From: Ophiosphaerella korrae
Lineage: Eukaryota > Ascomycota > Dothideomycetes > Pleosporales > Phaeosphaeriaceae
NCBI GenBank assembly: GCA_028456385.1
Contig: JALNQF010000126.1
Location: forward strand, 62,001-126,000
Direction of reading: 5' to 3'
DNA length: 64,000 nucleotides
The notes beneath the pieces were generated by a model. The model searched no databases and was not told the DNA's origin. It worked only from the letters and a program-made list of their open reading frames with translations. Below are positions 48,135 through 61,063 of the stretch, in pieces. Within the stretch, counting starts at the first letter, position 1, and every line of letters begins with the position of its first letter. Position numbers and translations under genes: made by a program.

Positions 48135-49670
48135 ACTAATTTGTAGACGCTCTAAGTAGAAGACTAGATTTACAAGAAGAAGTAAATACTACTAGTATAA
48201 TTCTAGTTAAGAACAAGAAAAGATATTTAGTCCTAAATACACTAAGAATAGCTAGAACACTTAAGAAGAAGAGTAGTAAGCTAGATAAATAGATTTAGAA
48301 AGAAATAGAAAAAGCCTCTAAAGAAATAGAGAAACTTAAGATTTAAGAAGGAATTGTAATAGCCTATAGAAGGATATATATTCTAAGAAAAATATAGAGA
48401 GAGTTTATATAACAATTCTATAAACTACTAGTATATAGATACTAGGGTATTAATAATATATTAGATAGACTCTTAAAGGATTACTATATCCTAAAAGTAA
48501 GGTAACTAGTAATAGAAGTACTACAAGAGTATATAGAATATTATAGGAATAAATATAATAGATACGTACTATATAGAATACTATAACTAGTTAAAATACT
48601 AGAATAACTATAGAGAGTTATTACAATAGACTTTATTACAAAGTTACTAAAGTTAAAAGATCTAATATTAGTAATTAAATACAATAGAATCTTAATAATA
48701 GTAAATAAAATTATAAAGTACTTATACTTTAGACTATATAAAAAGAAAAGTAAAATAGAGGTTACTATATACTAGGTTCTAGGAACTATAATTAGCTAAT
48801 ATAGTATCTTAGACAAAATTATTATAGATAGAGATATAAGATTTCTATTAAAACTATAGAGAATAATAATAGTATAAATAAGAATATAGTATATAATATT
48901 AATAGTATACTACCTATAGATAGATAGATAATTAGAACGTATAAATTAGATAGTAGAACAATATTTAAGATACTACCTTAACTATAACTAGAATAATTAG
49001 GTATAACTACTACCTATAGTATAGTTAGTATATAATAGTATAAAGAATATAGTAATAGGTATATTACTCTTCTTTATAAACTATAGATTTAACCGTAATA
49101 TATATTAGATACTAAGATCTAAAGTATCTTAGTTCCTAAGAAGAGAAAACTTTACTAATAGACTTAAAAACATATATAAGTACCTAAGATAGGACGTAGA
49201 ATTTTTATATAATTATATAGTAAAATACTATAATAAAAAGTACTAAGAGAGACACTAATTTAGAGAGAGAAAAAAAGTATAGTTTATTAGAAAGAACGTA
49301 AAAAGTAAAAGACCTAGTTTAAAATTAGATTACATTAAAATAGGGCTATATAAAATTAAAAAGATAGTTATACTAGTTATATATAGAATAAAACTACTAA
49401 GTAAAATAAAGATATACTTAATATTTTACGTAGTACTACTAGAAAAAGTACTACAAGAAGTAGAACTACTAGTATATAAAGTAGATATATATAGAGAACA
49501 AAAAGAATAGGAAGTTAAGAAAATCCTATAGTATTAGTTCTATAATAGAAAAAACTACTACTTAGTAGAATAGATAGGTACTAATAAAAAAGGGTAACTA
49601 TAAGAGAAAATATAGGAACTAGAAGATAACCTTAAGTACTTTAAGAAACTAGAGGAGTTCTAAAGTTAAA
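48135..49670 (+). pseudogene. Element H: integrase and chromodomain
   Basis: After the RNase H remnant comes the HHCC region near 48420-48570 (ligands as Tyr), the core with I-I-I-D-R-D-I-R-F at about 48818-48845 (catalytic Asp kept) and the chromodomain near 49490-49650 (V-K-K-I-L, Y-Y-L-V-E). Stops throughout. Confidence 0.85.
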
Positions 49671-50319
49671 ACCTTCTAGAATACCTTATAGCGAACTAAG
49701 AAAATCGACGTTACTACTACTAGATAGAGAGGTAATAGGAATATTTAACGTAATAGGAGTAAGAGTAGCCTTAATAGTAGATTTAAAATTAAGCTTAGAC
49801 TTTATAAGAGTAGCTTACGTAATAGACTTCTTATTACTTAAAGCTTTTATCTTATAAAGATAAACTAAATAGGTATAATTTTCTACCTATATACTTAGAA
49901 TCTAATTACGTTCTTTTTTAGCCTCTATAAACTATCTAGATAGTTTATCTTTAGCGTAGTTAATAGCTCTCTCTATTATAAATAAGTATAGACGCACAAA
50001 TAAGTATTATTAACTTATACTCTACTAGAGATACGCTAGAAAGATTATAAGATAAATAAGTATTAGTACAAATATACGCTTTATAAGCTTTACTATACTT
50101 TAAAGAAATATAATCTATAAGAGGATTTAAAGACTTATAACAAGAATAAAGGAATATTATAATACTATAGCGTAATACGCAATCTACTAATTAAAGGTAG
50201 TAAAGAGTAGACTTAGTAAGTATAAGAGAAGATAAGGAACTTAACATTAATAAAGAAACTAGATTAATAACTTTAGCCCTAGAGTAGAGAAACTAGGATC
50301 TACCTAGAGGGGGAGATAG
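49671..50319 (+). pseudogene. Element H: post-chromodomain extension (A/H subtype)
   Basis: Closest to 16661-17314 of A. It ends D-K-E-L-N-I-N-K-E-T-R-L-I-T-L-A-L (about 50231-50282) then D-S-I-I-G-V-T-R-E-I-E-I-E-L-I into the LTR. The inferred frame ends at a TAA after about 40 LTR codons (tacctaatacgtaa-like position near 50440). Confidence 0.63.
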
Positions 50320-50750
50320 TATTATAGGCGTAACAAGAGAAATCGAGATAGAACTAATTAATCTTAACTTAGATACTAATAAAATATAAGACAAGTAAGG
50401 TAACAATCTTAATTAGGAAGTATACTACAATTTAAATATATAAGACGTAGAGTAATCTATAAATACGTATAATAGATTAGAGTAATCTATAAATACGTAT
50501 AAATAGATTATAGTAATCTATAAGGTTATATAAATAGATTAGTATAAGTATATAGATATAACTATATATATTATTAGGATAGTATTAGTAATCTAATCTC
50601 TAACTTAGAACGCTAATACTTAATATTATATACACGAATTAACTATTATTTATAGTTATTGCTAATTATAATATAAACTTTTGTTATTACTTCCTAATCT
50701 ACTAATACCCTAGTAGTTACTTATAGTCGATAATAAGTAACCCTATTACA
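50320..50750 (+). repeat. 3' LTR of element H
   Basis: Starts tattataggcgtaacaag and ends ccctattaca; 431 bp with the same repeat units as the 5' LTR. Followed by the cttct duplication. Confidence 0.92.
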
Positions 50751-51640
50751 CTTCTAGTTTTACTATTATAATCTTATTATTAGCTTTAATTATTTTAACT
50801 AAGATTCTATACTAATTCTTTAAGAAATAGATTAAGTTTAAGAGTACTTTAATAATTAATTTAGCTAGCTAGTTATTAGTAAAGTAGAAGTCTTACTATA
50901 GCTTTAAGTACTTATTAGTAATAAGTATCTAGCTTTTTTAATTAGTAATAATTTATACTTTATATAAATAGAAGTTAATAAAAAGTCTTATTTTTAGTTT
51001 TTTATAACTAGTTCTTAGTATATAGCTAATTTACTACTTTATTTTAGCTTTACTATATATATTATACTAGACTATAGATACTTTTTTTATATATACTCTT
51101 TAAGCTTACTAGATAAGATATTTAATTATAGCTAGTTTAAGATAGCTAAGTCTTTTATACTATAGTAGTACTAGTACTCTTATAGTCTAAAGCTTATAAG
51201 TATAGTATACTACTTAGTACTATAGATTATATAGTAAGTATTACTAAAGTACCTATTAACTATAAATTTTAGTAAGCTCTCTAATTATTTATCTATTAGG
51301 TTTATTTAGAGTTATTAGTTTAGATTAAGTATTTTACTATATTCCTTTCTACTAAAGTAGTTAGAAAGAGACTAAGTTATATAAAATAACTAGGTATATA
51401 GCTATATTATATAGAGTTAGCTTTTTTTTTTCTAACTTAGCTTTTTATTATAATAGTAACTAATCTATATTCTTTTACTTATATTTTAGACTTACTTACC
51501 TATATATAATTATTTAGTATAGGTAAGTAGTAGTTAGATATCTAAGTAAGATTATTTATAATTTAGTAAGTTAAGCTAAAATCTAAGATAAAAGAGTTTT
51601 AGAGTAGATAGCTATTAAAGTTTATTATAGTAAAGATACT
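50751..51640 (-). pseudogene. Copia G: integrase
   Basis: Minus-strand translation gives I-N-F-Y-L-Y-K-V-Q-I-I-T-N-Q-K near 50950-51000 and T-N-K-Y-L-K-L-Q-Q-D-F-Y-F, which fits the copia core I-D-x-x-x-x ... D-R-Y-S-G-x-x-W-x-x-x-x, and L-I-Y-F-L-K-N-Q-Y near 50800. The upstream part (51100-51500) should be the HHCC region. It is separated from the RT at 44177 by gypsy H; order integrase-before-RT is the copia order. Confidence 0.76.
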
Positions 51641-53230
51641 TTTAATCTCTAATACTTACTAGCTTTCTAGATAATCTTCTTCTTTTATAAAACCTAGAGT
51701 TAGTAATTTTTTTATCTAGAGTTTAGACTATCTTCTAATTAGCTCTTATAATATAGTATTATTTTTATATTAATAATTACTAAGGCCTTATATAATCTTG
51801 TTTAAGCGCTAATTCTCTAGTATTTTATCTAGATAGATATAATAGTAATCTTTTAGAGAATAGTATTTACTATAAGTAGAGTATAGTAATCTCTTTATAG
51901 TAGTAGTCTTTCTAGAATTCTTTTTATAAGTATAGTTACTATATTTATAAGCTTTTCTCTTTAAATCTAATTTTTTTTAAGTAAGTTAACTAGTATTATA
52001 CTTTAGTTTTTAAAGTTTCTTTAGGTAATATATACTTTTTATAAAAGAAGCGTTTCTAGTCTTACTTTAAGTAGATATACTACTATTAGTAAAGTATAAT
52101 AAAGTACTATTTACTATAAAAGTAGCCTTCTTCTTTTTTAGAAGATATACTATTATTAGATATTCTAAGAAGTAAATTTTTTTCTAAGTTATATACTTAT
52201 TAAAGTATTTATAGTTGTAAAAATTAATTAACTATATAAGTATAGCTTTATTTATAGCTAAGAGAAAATCTTTAGTTATTACTTTAAAATTTAAAACTTC
52301 TATAACTTAATTACTTTTAGTATCTATAGTAGCTTAGTTATAGTTAGCTATTTAGGTATTCTAGTTTAAAGTATTCTATATTAGTTTAAGAAAACCAATA
52401 AAGTACTTATAAGTACGCTCTCTTTCTATTTACTTATTAATTCTAATTATTTATTTTAGGCTAGTAAGCTATTATCTTTTTAATTAATTTAGTAGGTAGT
52501 ATATATATAGTAAATATAGCAAGACTAATAATTAGATAAAGACTGTAATATACTATAAGCTTATATATTCCTTATTATATATATTTTAATTAATTTAGTA
52601 TTACTTAGAAAAAGTTTTATAGTACTTAAGATCTTCTTTAAAAGCTTTAAGACCTACTACTAAGAGTTTAGACTAATATATTAGTTCTTTAATATTATTA
52701 GCTAAAGTAAAATTTATAAGTACTAGAAAATTAACGAGTTCTAGTATATTTATAAGCTTTATAGTAAAGGCTAAGTTAATTTAATTCTAGATTTTATATA
52801 TAACGTATTTTAATAATAGCTAAGTTAGCTAAGTAGTATAGTTAGTATTAGTTCTTAATATTATAGTTAGATTATATTAAAAAATACTAGCTATCTTAGT
52901 TTCGCTTTAAGCTATAGAAAAGTAAAAGATATATACTTTTTTAAGTATATATAATTAACGCTAAGTATAGTACTTTACTTAATACTTAGTTTAATTAAAA
53001 GTTACTAGAAAGCTACTAGAAAGTAAGAGACTTATACTTTTTACTTATACGTGTAGAGCTACTAAAGAGTAAGAAATTAGTATTTTTTACTAATATATAT
53101 ATAGTACTTAGCTTAATACTTAAGTTAATACTTAAGCTAAAGTAGTTAGGTTTAAGTAAGTACTAGTTTACTTAACTTATTTTAAGTAGTAAGGCTCTTA
53201 ATAAGCTAATTTAAAAGAAGTTATAGTAGT
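51641..53230 (-). pseudogene. Copia G: gag-like region and leader
   Basis: Reverse complement of 39103-40712 of G2, so the two form an inverted pair of about 1.6 kb. Repeats of the leader lie at 52900-53160. gag-like coding at about 51650-52800 has no intact motif. At 53231 it is cut by gypsy I four or five bases inside the LTR. Confidence 0.68.
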
Positions 53231-53235
53231 TTAAT

Positions 53236-53676
53236 TGTTATAGTTGTAATAAAGGAAAACAAACTTAAGCTAATTAGCTCTACCCTAGATAATAATAGTA
53301 CGTATAATCTATAGGGCGACAAACTTAATTAAGAAACTAACTATAATAGAGACACGTAATAGATTTATTATTTACGATCTTAGTAAATATAAAGTATAAA
53401 GCTAAGTATATAATAGATTTATAATTTGCGATTATAGTAAATACAAAGTACAAAGCTAGCTAAGAAATACAAGTATATAGTTAGTAGCTACGCGTATTAT
53501 TAAGATAGTATTAGTAATCTAATCTTTAACCTAGAACACTAATACTTAACATTGTATATATAAATTAACTATTATTTATAGTTATTACTAATTACAATAC
53601 AAGCTTTTATTATTACTTTATAATCTACTAATAACTTAGAGGTTATTAGAAAGTTAACCCTAGTGCACCTATTACA
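53236..53676 (+). repeat. 5' LTR of element I
   Basis: Starts tgttatagttgtaataaagg and ends cacctattaca. Contains the gatttata...cttagtaaata direct repeats of the B/D subtype and the ggttattagaaagttaaccc end also seen in the solo LTR at 14226. Confidence 0.92.
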
Positions 53677-55100
53677 CCTTACTAATTTAGTTATTACAAG
53701 GAGCGAAGCGTAAGTAGCGTATAGTCTAGCTAATACGATAGTAGAAAGTTTAACTAAATAAGTAGCTAGAGTACTTATAAGTAATTATAAGTTAGATAAT
53801 ACTATATAGAAAGTAGTTAGAGAATATATAAATAACTTAATCTCTAAAAAAGAAGATATAAAAATAGTAATTAATACCTTAGGAACTTAGAACAAGGAAC
53901 TTTAGGAGTATATAAAGTAAAATAAAGCTTAGATTAAAGCTATTATTAAAAGATAAAATTAAATAGAATTAATTACGTAACGCCTAGAAATAAGTGTAAC
54001 AAAGAAACTACTAAAGATACCTATCCTTAAAAAATTTAATAGAATAAGAGAGAAACTAAGACCCTTTATAGTATTAGTATAACTCTAGATAGATATATAA
54101 GTACTACACTTTAATATAGAAGAAAAGAAGGTAATATATATTAGAATATACCTTAAAGAAGATATAATAAGATAGTTTAAACCTTACTAGATAGATTATA
54201 CAATATATACCCTAATAACCTAGAAAGATAAAACTAGAGCTATTTTTAGAAGGTATAAATACTTTACTAAATAAATAAGAGTAGTATTTAGAGATATAGA
54301 TATTACCTAATAAGCTAAAGAAAGGCTAGAAAAGCTTATATAAAATAAGAGTATTCTAGAATATATATTATAGTTTAAATAACTATCGCATAATATAGAA
54401 TAAAATAAGTCTACTTTAATATTATAATTTAAATAAGGACTAAACTTAAAAATTCAATATATGATAATATATATAGAGAAACTACGAATACTAGAAGCTC
54501 TAAAGTAATAAGTAATATAAATTAATAATAATCTTTAAGAATAAAAGAAGAATAAGTATAGAGGACCTACCTAGAATTAGGATAAGGGAGACTCTATAAT
54601 CCTTAACGCTAACAAGGATAGAAAGAAGAAGAAGAATAAAGACTTTACGTACTTTAACTATAGTAAGAAAGGCTACTACGTAAAAGATTACTAATTATAA
54701 AAGAAAAAAGATATAGTATATTATAAATATAGAAAAGTAAGATACTTTATAAAAGATTATAGAAGTAAAGACTATAAGAAAGATAAGGAAGCTTAGTTAA
54801 AGATAACTAAAGGTAAGAAGGAAGTACTAAAAGTATAGGCTAAACCTTAAGAAAAAGTAGCTAGGAGTAAAGAATTATAGTATATAATACTCTATTAGAC
54901 TTTCTATTACAAAGATAACTACTATATATATCTTTCTAGTAAGTAGAGAGTAAGATAGTTCTTATAAAATAATAAAGTAGTAGTAATAAAAGAAAATAGA
55001 ATAAAAGCGTAGCTAGAAGAAATAGCTTACGTAATAGGCTTACTAGTAGAAGACCTAGAAGGAGAAAAGCCCTAGACCTTATTAATCTAAGCTAAAGGAC
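53677..55100 (+). pseudogene. Element I: gag with two CCHC knuckles
   Basis: Leader ccttactaatttagttatta, then gag. Capsid domain 54000-54450. First knuckle Y-F-N-Y-S-K-K-G-Y-Y-V-K-D-Y near 54649-54690; second Y-Y-K-Y-R-K-V-R-Y-F-I-K-D-Y near 54720-54760. All ligands lost to RIP. Frame continues into the linker, which is interrupted by the insert. Confidence 0.83.
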
Positions 55101-55106
55101 TAGTAT

Positions 55107-55367
55107 TATAGTAGAGTATTATAAAGAAAAGAATAGTAAAAAAGGGGTAAGTAGTTACTAAAGAAATACAAGTACTAAGGGCTTATAAGGAGGTAAACTA
55201 TTAAGGAGGAGAAGTAAGAGAGGATAGCTAATAGGCCCTTAGGTTATAGGATATAACCTATAAGAGGGTAAATAATGTTTAGAGTTAGTTTAGCTAATAA
55301 AGTTTAAGATCTCTAAGACTAATAAGCTCTTAGGCCCTAAATCTATATTAGGTATACAACCCTATAA
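55107..55367 (+). mobile_element. Dispersed ~260-bp element, copy 2 (in gypsy I)
   Basis: Flanked by tagtat (55101-55106 and 55368-55373); H shows the uninterrupted site (ggattagtataagat near 46024). Starts tatagtagag and ends aaccctataa. It has an internal inverted repeat gttata-ggata-taac near 55243 and is the reverse complement of 42331-42593. It is richer in TG and GG than the surroundings (for example gggcttataaggaggtaaac), so it may be younger or less RIPed. Confidence 0.75.
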
Positions 55368-57860
55368 TAGTATAAGATAAAGAGACTACTATAGCTTCCT
55401 CTAAAGAACTATAAGAAAGTAAGAAATAAGTTAGTATAAGAAGTATAAAATACGCCTAGCTAACTATATATAGCTATAATAGCTATATAATAATAGATAT
55501 AAAAGAATAAAATATATAATAGAAGTTTATTTAAAAATACTTACTAGTTATAAGTATAGAGGAAGCGTACAAAGACTAGAAAGAGCGTAATCCTAAAGAA
55601 ATAAAGTTTATACTATTTTAAGAATAGATAAAATAATATATAGTTATAGTAAGAAGAATACTTATATAAAGAGAATAGTAATACTTTATAAGAAAAACGT
55701 AATAGATTAATAAAGCTTATACACTAAGAGTACTAGTAGTATACTATATCCTAATAATAAAAATACCTAGAGAAAATAAATACTAAGAAGGAGATAATAA
55801 AATAATAGATCTAAAACATCTAGTATACTTTAAAGTATTATAGATAATATACTTAGATAAGAATTATATTATATATAGAAACTCTAAAGTAAATAATAGT
55901 GTATAGCTTATAAGAAGAAGAGGCTACAACTATATAAGAGAAATTCTAGTAGAAGATATCTAAGGATAAGAAATAATACTAGAAGAAGGCTATATAGTAG
56001 TAAGGCCTAGACTAAAATTATCTAAGAAATACGTCTAAAGAAGACTATAGTATAAATATATAAATAATAAATATCTAAAATATAAAGAATATAAACTTAA
56101 AGTAGACTTATAGCTTTAGAAGAATAAAAAATTTATAAAAATACCTAAGTATAAATAGCTAGAAGGTATAGGAGGCCTAAATATTACAAAAATAGGCACG
56201 TATTAAGGAAAAAAAGTATAACTAATAATTAATAGTAGAGCTACAAGAAACTTTATATCTAAAAAGTTTATAGAAATACAAGAAATACGTTATATAATAA
56301 AGAAATACCTTTAATAGCTAAATACGATTAAAGGAAAACTATTCTAGGAACCTATTAGGTTTAAAATAATTCTCTCTATACTAGAACTAAAAGGAATAAC
56401 AATTAAAAATATAGTTATAGATATAATAACAATTAATAACAAATAAGATATAATATTAGGAATACTATAGTTATATATAACTAACCTATACATTAATTAG
56501 AGAATAAGAAAAATTAACTACTATAAGATAAATATATTAAAGGCTAATATAAGCACCTATAAAGGAGAATTCCCTAAAGAATATAAGAAATAGAAAAAAT
56601 AGCTTATAGAACCTAAAGATTATCTTCTAGAATATTAGCTATAGGATTTAGTAATAGACCTAGAAAAAGACAAAGACGTAGGATAGAGCCTAATCTATAG
56701 AAAAATAAAAGAAAAATCTAAGATTAAACAAGTATTTATTAAAAACGTAATAAGAAAAGGTTAGATATAAGAATCTAAATCTTTAGTAGTATATAGGTTT
56801 ATATTTATAGATAAAAAAAGAATAAGTAATAAAAGACTTTACGTAGATTTTAGAAAAACTAATATAATTATAAACAAGAACTAATACCTCTTACTACAAA
56901 TAGATAAAATATAAGATAGACTATAGAAAGTAAAGATCTTTATATAACTAGATATTTAAAACGCCTACTACTAGATTAGAATTAAGAAAGGTAATAAATA
57001 GAAAATAGCGTTTAGAATATAATATAGACTATATAAATATTTAGTTATACCTTTTAGATTAATAAACGCACTAGTAGCCTTCTAAGAAAGAATTAATATA
57101 GTACTAAGAGAGTACTTAGACATATTTATATTTATATACCTAGATAATATCTTTATATTCTTAGAAATAGAGGAAGAGTATATATAATATATATACAAGG
57201 TACTAGAAAAATTAGTAGAAAGTAAACTATTCCTTGAAATAAGAATATGCGAATTTTATATAAAAAAAATAGATTTCCTTAGATTTATTATTAAACTAGG
57301 AAAGATAAAGATTAATCTAGAAAAGATTAAGATAATTAATAAATAGCTAATACTAAAAAACCTAAAAGAGATATAATAATTTTATAGGCTAGTAAACTTT
57401 TATAGAAAGTTAATAGTAAGATAGTCTAAAGATATAGAACTTATAATAAAACTTATAAAGAAAGATACGCTATTTAAAGAGATAGAAGAATACAATAAAG
57501 TATTTAATAAGATTAAAAGAAAGTTTATAGAAAACCTAGTTATTAGAATATATAACCTAGATATACTAGTAATAGTAAAAATAGAGGTATCTAACTTAGT
57601 CTATAGAATAGCACTAATATAAAGAGACCTAAGGACTAAATAAGAAAACTTAGTTAAATACTTTTCTAAGAAAAAAAAGCTAGTAGAGCTTAATTACTTA
57701 ATCTATAATAAAGAAATACTAGTAATCTATAAAGTATTTAAATAATAGAGAGTATACTTATAAAGAGTAAAGTATTAGATAAAGGTCTATATAGACTATA
57801 AGAATCTTATAAGATTTATAATAAATAAAGAACTATTATAATAATATATAAGATAGTAGG
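55368..57860 (+). pseudogene. Element I: linker, protease, RT and RNase H
   Basis: Protease N-S-R-A at 56231-56242. RT Y-L-D-N at 57137-57148. RNase H V-K-I-E-V-S-N-L-V-Y near 57575-57605 and Y-N-K-E-I-L near 57706-57725. The Cys-rich linker near 56050-56100 has Tyr in place of Cys. Stops in frame. Confidence 0.85.
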
Positions 57861-59440
57861 AATTCCTATTAATATTTAATATAGAAATTATATATATAAA
57901 AGAGAAAGATAACTAATTTATAAACGCCCTTAGTAGAAGACTAGACTTATAAGAAGAAGTAAATACTACTAGTATAGTTCTAGTTAAGAATAAAAAAAGA
58001 TACTTAGTTCTAAATATACTTAAAATAGCCGCAACACTTAAAAAAAAAGAATAGTAAGCTAGACGAATAGATTTAGAAAACAACGTAAGAAGTATCTAAA
58101 GAAATAAAAAAACTAGAAATCTAAGAAGGATTTATATAAGCTTATAGAAGGATATATATCCTAAAAAAGATCTAAAGAGAATTTATATAATAATTCTATA
58201 AATTACTAGTATATAGATATTAAGGAGTTAATAAAACCCTAGATAGACTACTATAATATTACTATATCTTAAGAGTAAAGTAGCTAGTAATAGAAGTACT
58301 ATAAGACTATATAGAATATTATAGAAATAAGTATAGTAGATACGTACTATATAAAATACTTTAACTAGTTAAAGTACTAGAATAACTATAAAGAGTTATT
58401 ATAATAAACTTTATTACAAAACTACTAAAGTCTAAAGATCTTATATTAAGAGTTAAGTATAATAGAATCTTAATAATAGTAGATAAACTTATAAAGTACT
58501 TATACTTTAGACTATATAAAGAGAAAAGTAGGATAGAAGTTACTTTATACTAGATTCTAGGAACTATAATTAGCTAATATAGACTACTAAACAAGATAAT
58601 TATAGATAGAGATATAAGATTTATATTAAAACTATAGGGAATAATAATAGTATAGTTAGGAATTAAATATATAATGTTAATAGTATACTACTTATAGATA
58701 GGTAATTAGAACGTATAAACTAGATAGTAAGGTAATACTTAAGATACTACCTTAACTATAATTAAAACAATTAGGTATAGCTACTACCTATAGTACAGTT
58801 AGTATGCAATAGTATAAAGAATATAGTAATAAGAGTATTACTCTTCTTTATAAACTATAGATTTAACCCTAACGTATATTAAATACTAAGATAGAAAGTA
58901 TCTTAGTCTTTAAGAAGAGAAAACTTTACTAATAGACTTAGAGATATATATAATTAACTAAGATAAGATATAAAGTTCCTATATAATTAAATAGTAAAAT
59001 ACTATAATAAAAAATATTAAGAGGAACCCTAATTTAGAGAAAGAGAAAAAGTATAGTTAGTATAAAGAAATATTAAAAGTAAACAACTAAATTTAAAATT
59101 AGATTACGTTAAAATAAAACTATATAAAATTAAGAAGAAAGTTATACTAGTTATATTTAAACTAAAGCTACTAAATAAAATAAGGATAAACCTAACTTTC
59201 TATATAGTACTACTTAAGATAATACTATAAAACGTAGAACTACTAGTGTATAAAGTATATATATATAGAGAATAAGAAGAATAAGAAGTTAAAGAAATCC
59301 TATAGTACTAATTTTGTAATAGAAGAAACTACTATTTAGTAAAATAGATAAGTATAGATAATAAAAGAAAACTATAGGAAGAAATATAGAAACTAGAAGA
59401 CAACCTTAACTACCTTAAGAAACTAGAAAAGTTCTAAAAT
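57861..59440 (+). pseudogene. Element I: integrase and chromodomain
   Basis: HHCC region near 58190-58330 with Tyr ligands; core motif I-I-I-D-R-D-I-R-F near 58597-58623 with the catalytic Asp kept; chromodomain near 59270-59430 (V-K-E-I-L, Y-Y-L-V-K). Same order as B and D. Confidence 0.85.
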
Positions 59441-60090
59441 TAAAACCTTTTAGAACGCCTAGTAGTAAACTAAGAAAACTAGTACTACTAATAGTAAATA
59501 GAGAGACGCTAGGAACGTCTAATACAACAGGAGCTAGAGTAGCCTCTATAGTATCCTTAAGGTCTATTTTAGCCTCTAAGGTATAAGACTATTTAGATAA
59601 TTTAGCGTTATTATAAGCCTTTATCTTACAAAGACATTTAATACAAGAATAAAGATCTACTAGCTTATAAATAGTTAACTTACACTTAGCTTTAGCCTCT
59701 ATAAGCTATAATAATAGTATCTCTTAAGCCTAGTTAATAGCTTACTCTATATAATTTAGTAAGAAGAGACTATATAGAGATCGAACACTTATACGCTATA
59801 AGGGAAATACTAGAAAGAGTATATTTGTATTAGATTTTAGTAAGAATATACTTATTATAATATTTACTATCTTTTAAAGATATAAGACAAGTAAGCTTTA
59901 ATTAAGTATAATAGGCGCAAGGAAATATTTTAACTTTATTACAAGTAACGCAAGTAATAAGAAGAAGTTTATTATAATTAGAACAAGAAAGTATAGAGAA
60001 TAATAAAGAACTAGAAATAAATAAAGAAACTAGACTAATAACCTTAGGCTTAGGATAGGAAAACGAGAACCTACTTAAAGAGGAAAATAG
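59441..60090 (+). pseudogene. Element I: post-chromodomain extension
   Basis: Close to D and B. Frame with RIP stops read as Gln includes L-S-Y-K-D-like and N-K-E-L-E-I-N-K-E-T-R-L-I-T-L (about 60002-60050) and N-S-V-I-V-V-T-R into the LTR. Unknown function. Confidence 0.63.
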
Positions 60091-60531
60091 TGTTATAGTT
60101 GTAACAAGGAAAAACTAACTTAAGCTAATTAGCCTTACCTTAGATAATAATAGTACGTATAATCTATAGGGCAATAAACTTAATTAGGAAACTAACTATA
60201 ATAGAGATATATAATAGATTTATAATTTACAATCTTAGTAAATACAAAGTATAAAGCTAAGTACGTAATAGATTTATAATTCGCGATCTTAGTAAACACA
60301 AAGTATAAAGCTAGCTAAGAAATATAGGTATATAGTTAGTAGCTACGCAGATTATTAGGATAGTATTAGTAATCTAATCTTTAACCTAGAACGCTAATAC
60401 TTAATATTATATACACAAATTAACTATTATTTATAGTTATTACTAATTATAATACAAGCTTTTGTTATTACCTTGTAATCTACTAACAACTTAGGAGTTA
60501 TTAGGAAGTTAACCCTAGTACACCTATTATA
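60091..60531 (+). repeat. 3' LTR of element I
   Basis: Starts tgttatagttgtaacaagg and ends cacctattata; 441 bp. Followed by ttaat and the rest of the copia LTR. Confidence 0.92.
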
Positions 60532-60629
60532 TTAATAAAAAGGCTTTTTTATAATAGCTATATAAAAGACTTATTAGAAAGAGATACTAAAGCTTTTAGA
60601 AAAGCTTTTTTTTAGTTATATACTTATAA
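60532..60629 (-). repeat. Copia G: fragment of the 5' LTR
   Basis: About 98 bp match the first part of 40741-41084 (ataaaaaggcttttttataatagc and the aaaagcttttttttagtta hairpin arm). It is cut at 60629 by the LTR of J; the remainder of this copia LTR is not seen in the window. Confidence 0.82.
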
Positions 60630-61063
60630 TATTACGAATATAATAAAAGAAATCGAGATAGAGCTAATTAGTCCTATTAACGAAGCTAATAAAATATAGG
60701 ATAAGCGGGGTAATAACTTTAAATAAGAGACTAACTATAATTAGGATATATAATAACTTCGCGAATTCGCGATCTTAGTAAATATAAAGCTATAAAGCTA
60801 CTTTGTAATTTCGCGATCTTAGTAAATATAGAGCTATAAAGCTAGAAGATTAGTAGAAGTATATAGCTAGTAGTAATACGTATTATTAGGATAGTATTAC
60901 TAATTTAATTACTAACTACAAGCGATAATACTTAATATTACAAGATATCTTTTATTGTTTATAGCCTATAATAGATTATAATACGTATATTTGTTATTAA
61001 CTTCTAATCTACTATAACTTTTCTAAGGCACCTAGTAGTTAATAACTAAGTTAGCCTATTATA
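60630..61063 (+). repeat. 5' LTR of element J
   Basis: Starts tattacgaatataataaaag and ends gcctattata; 434 bp, closest to C's LTR in its 3' end (gtagttaataactaagttagcc). Two copies of gcgatcttagtaaata (60771, 60806 region). Leader ccttactaatctagttatta follows. Confidence 0.87.

Larger units (their letters stand above)
44178..50750 (+). mobile_element. Element H: gypsy retrotransposon with RNase H deletion, inserted in copia G
   Basis: Two 431-bp LTRs (44178-44608 and 50320-50750) and perfect cttct duplications (44173-44177, 50751-50755). Length 6,573 bp, about 500 bp less than B, mainly because most of RNase H is missing near 48135. The terminal TG...CA is retained at both outer ends. Confidence 0.93.
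53236..60531 (+). mobile_element. Element I: complete gypsy retrotransposon inserted at the LTR edge of copia G
   Basis: Two 441-bp LTRs (53236-53676, 60091-60531) and perfect ttaat duplications (53231-53235, 60532-60536). 7,296 bp, of which about 260 are a foreign insert at 55107-55367, so the element itself is about 7,030 bp, like D and F. Both LTRs retain TG at the 5' end. Confidence 0.93.
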
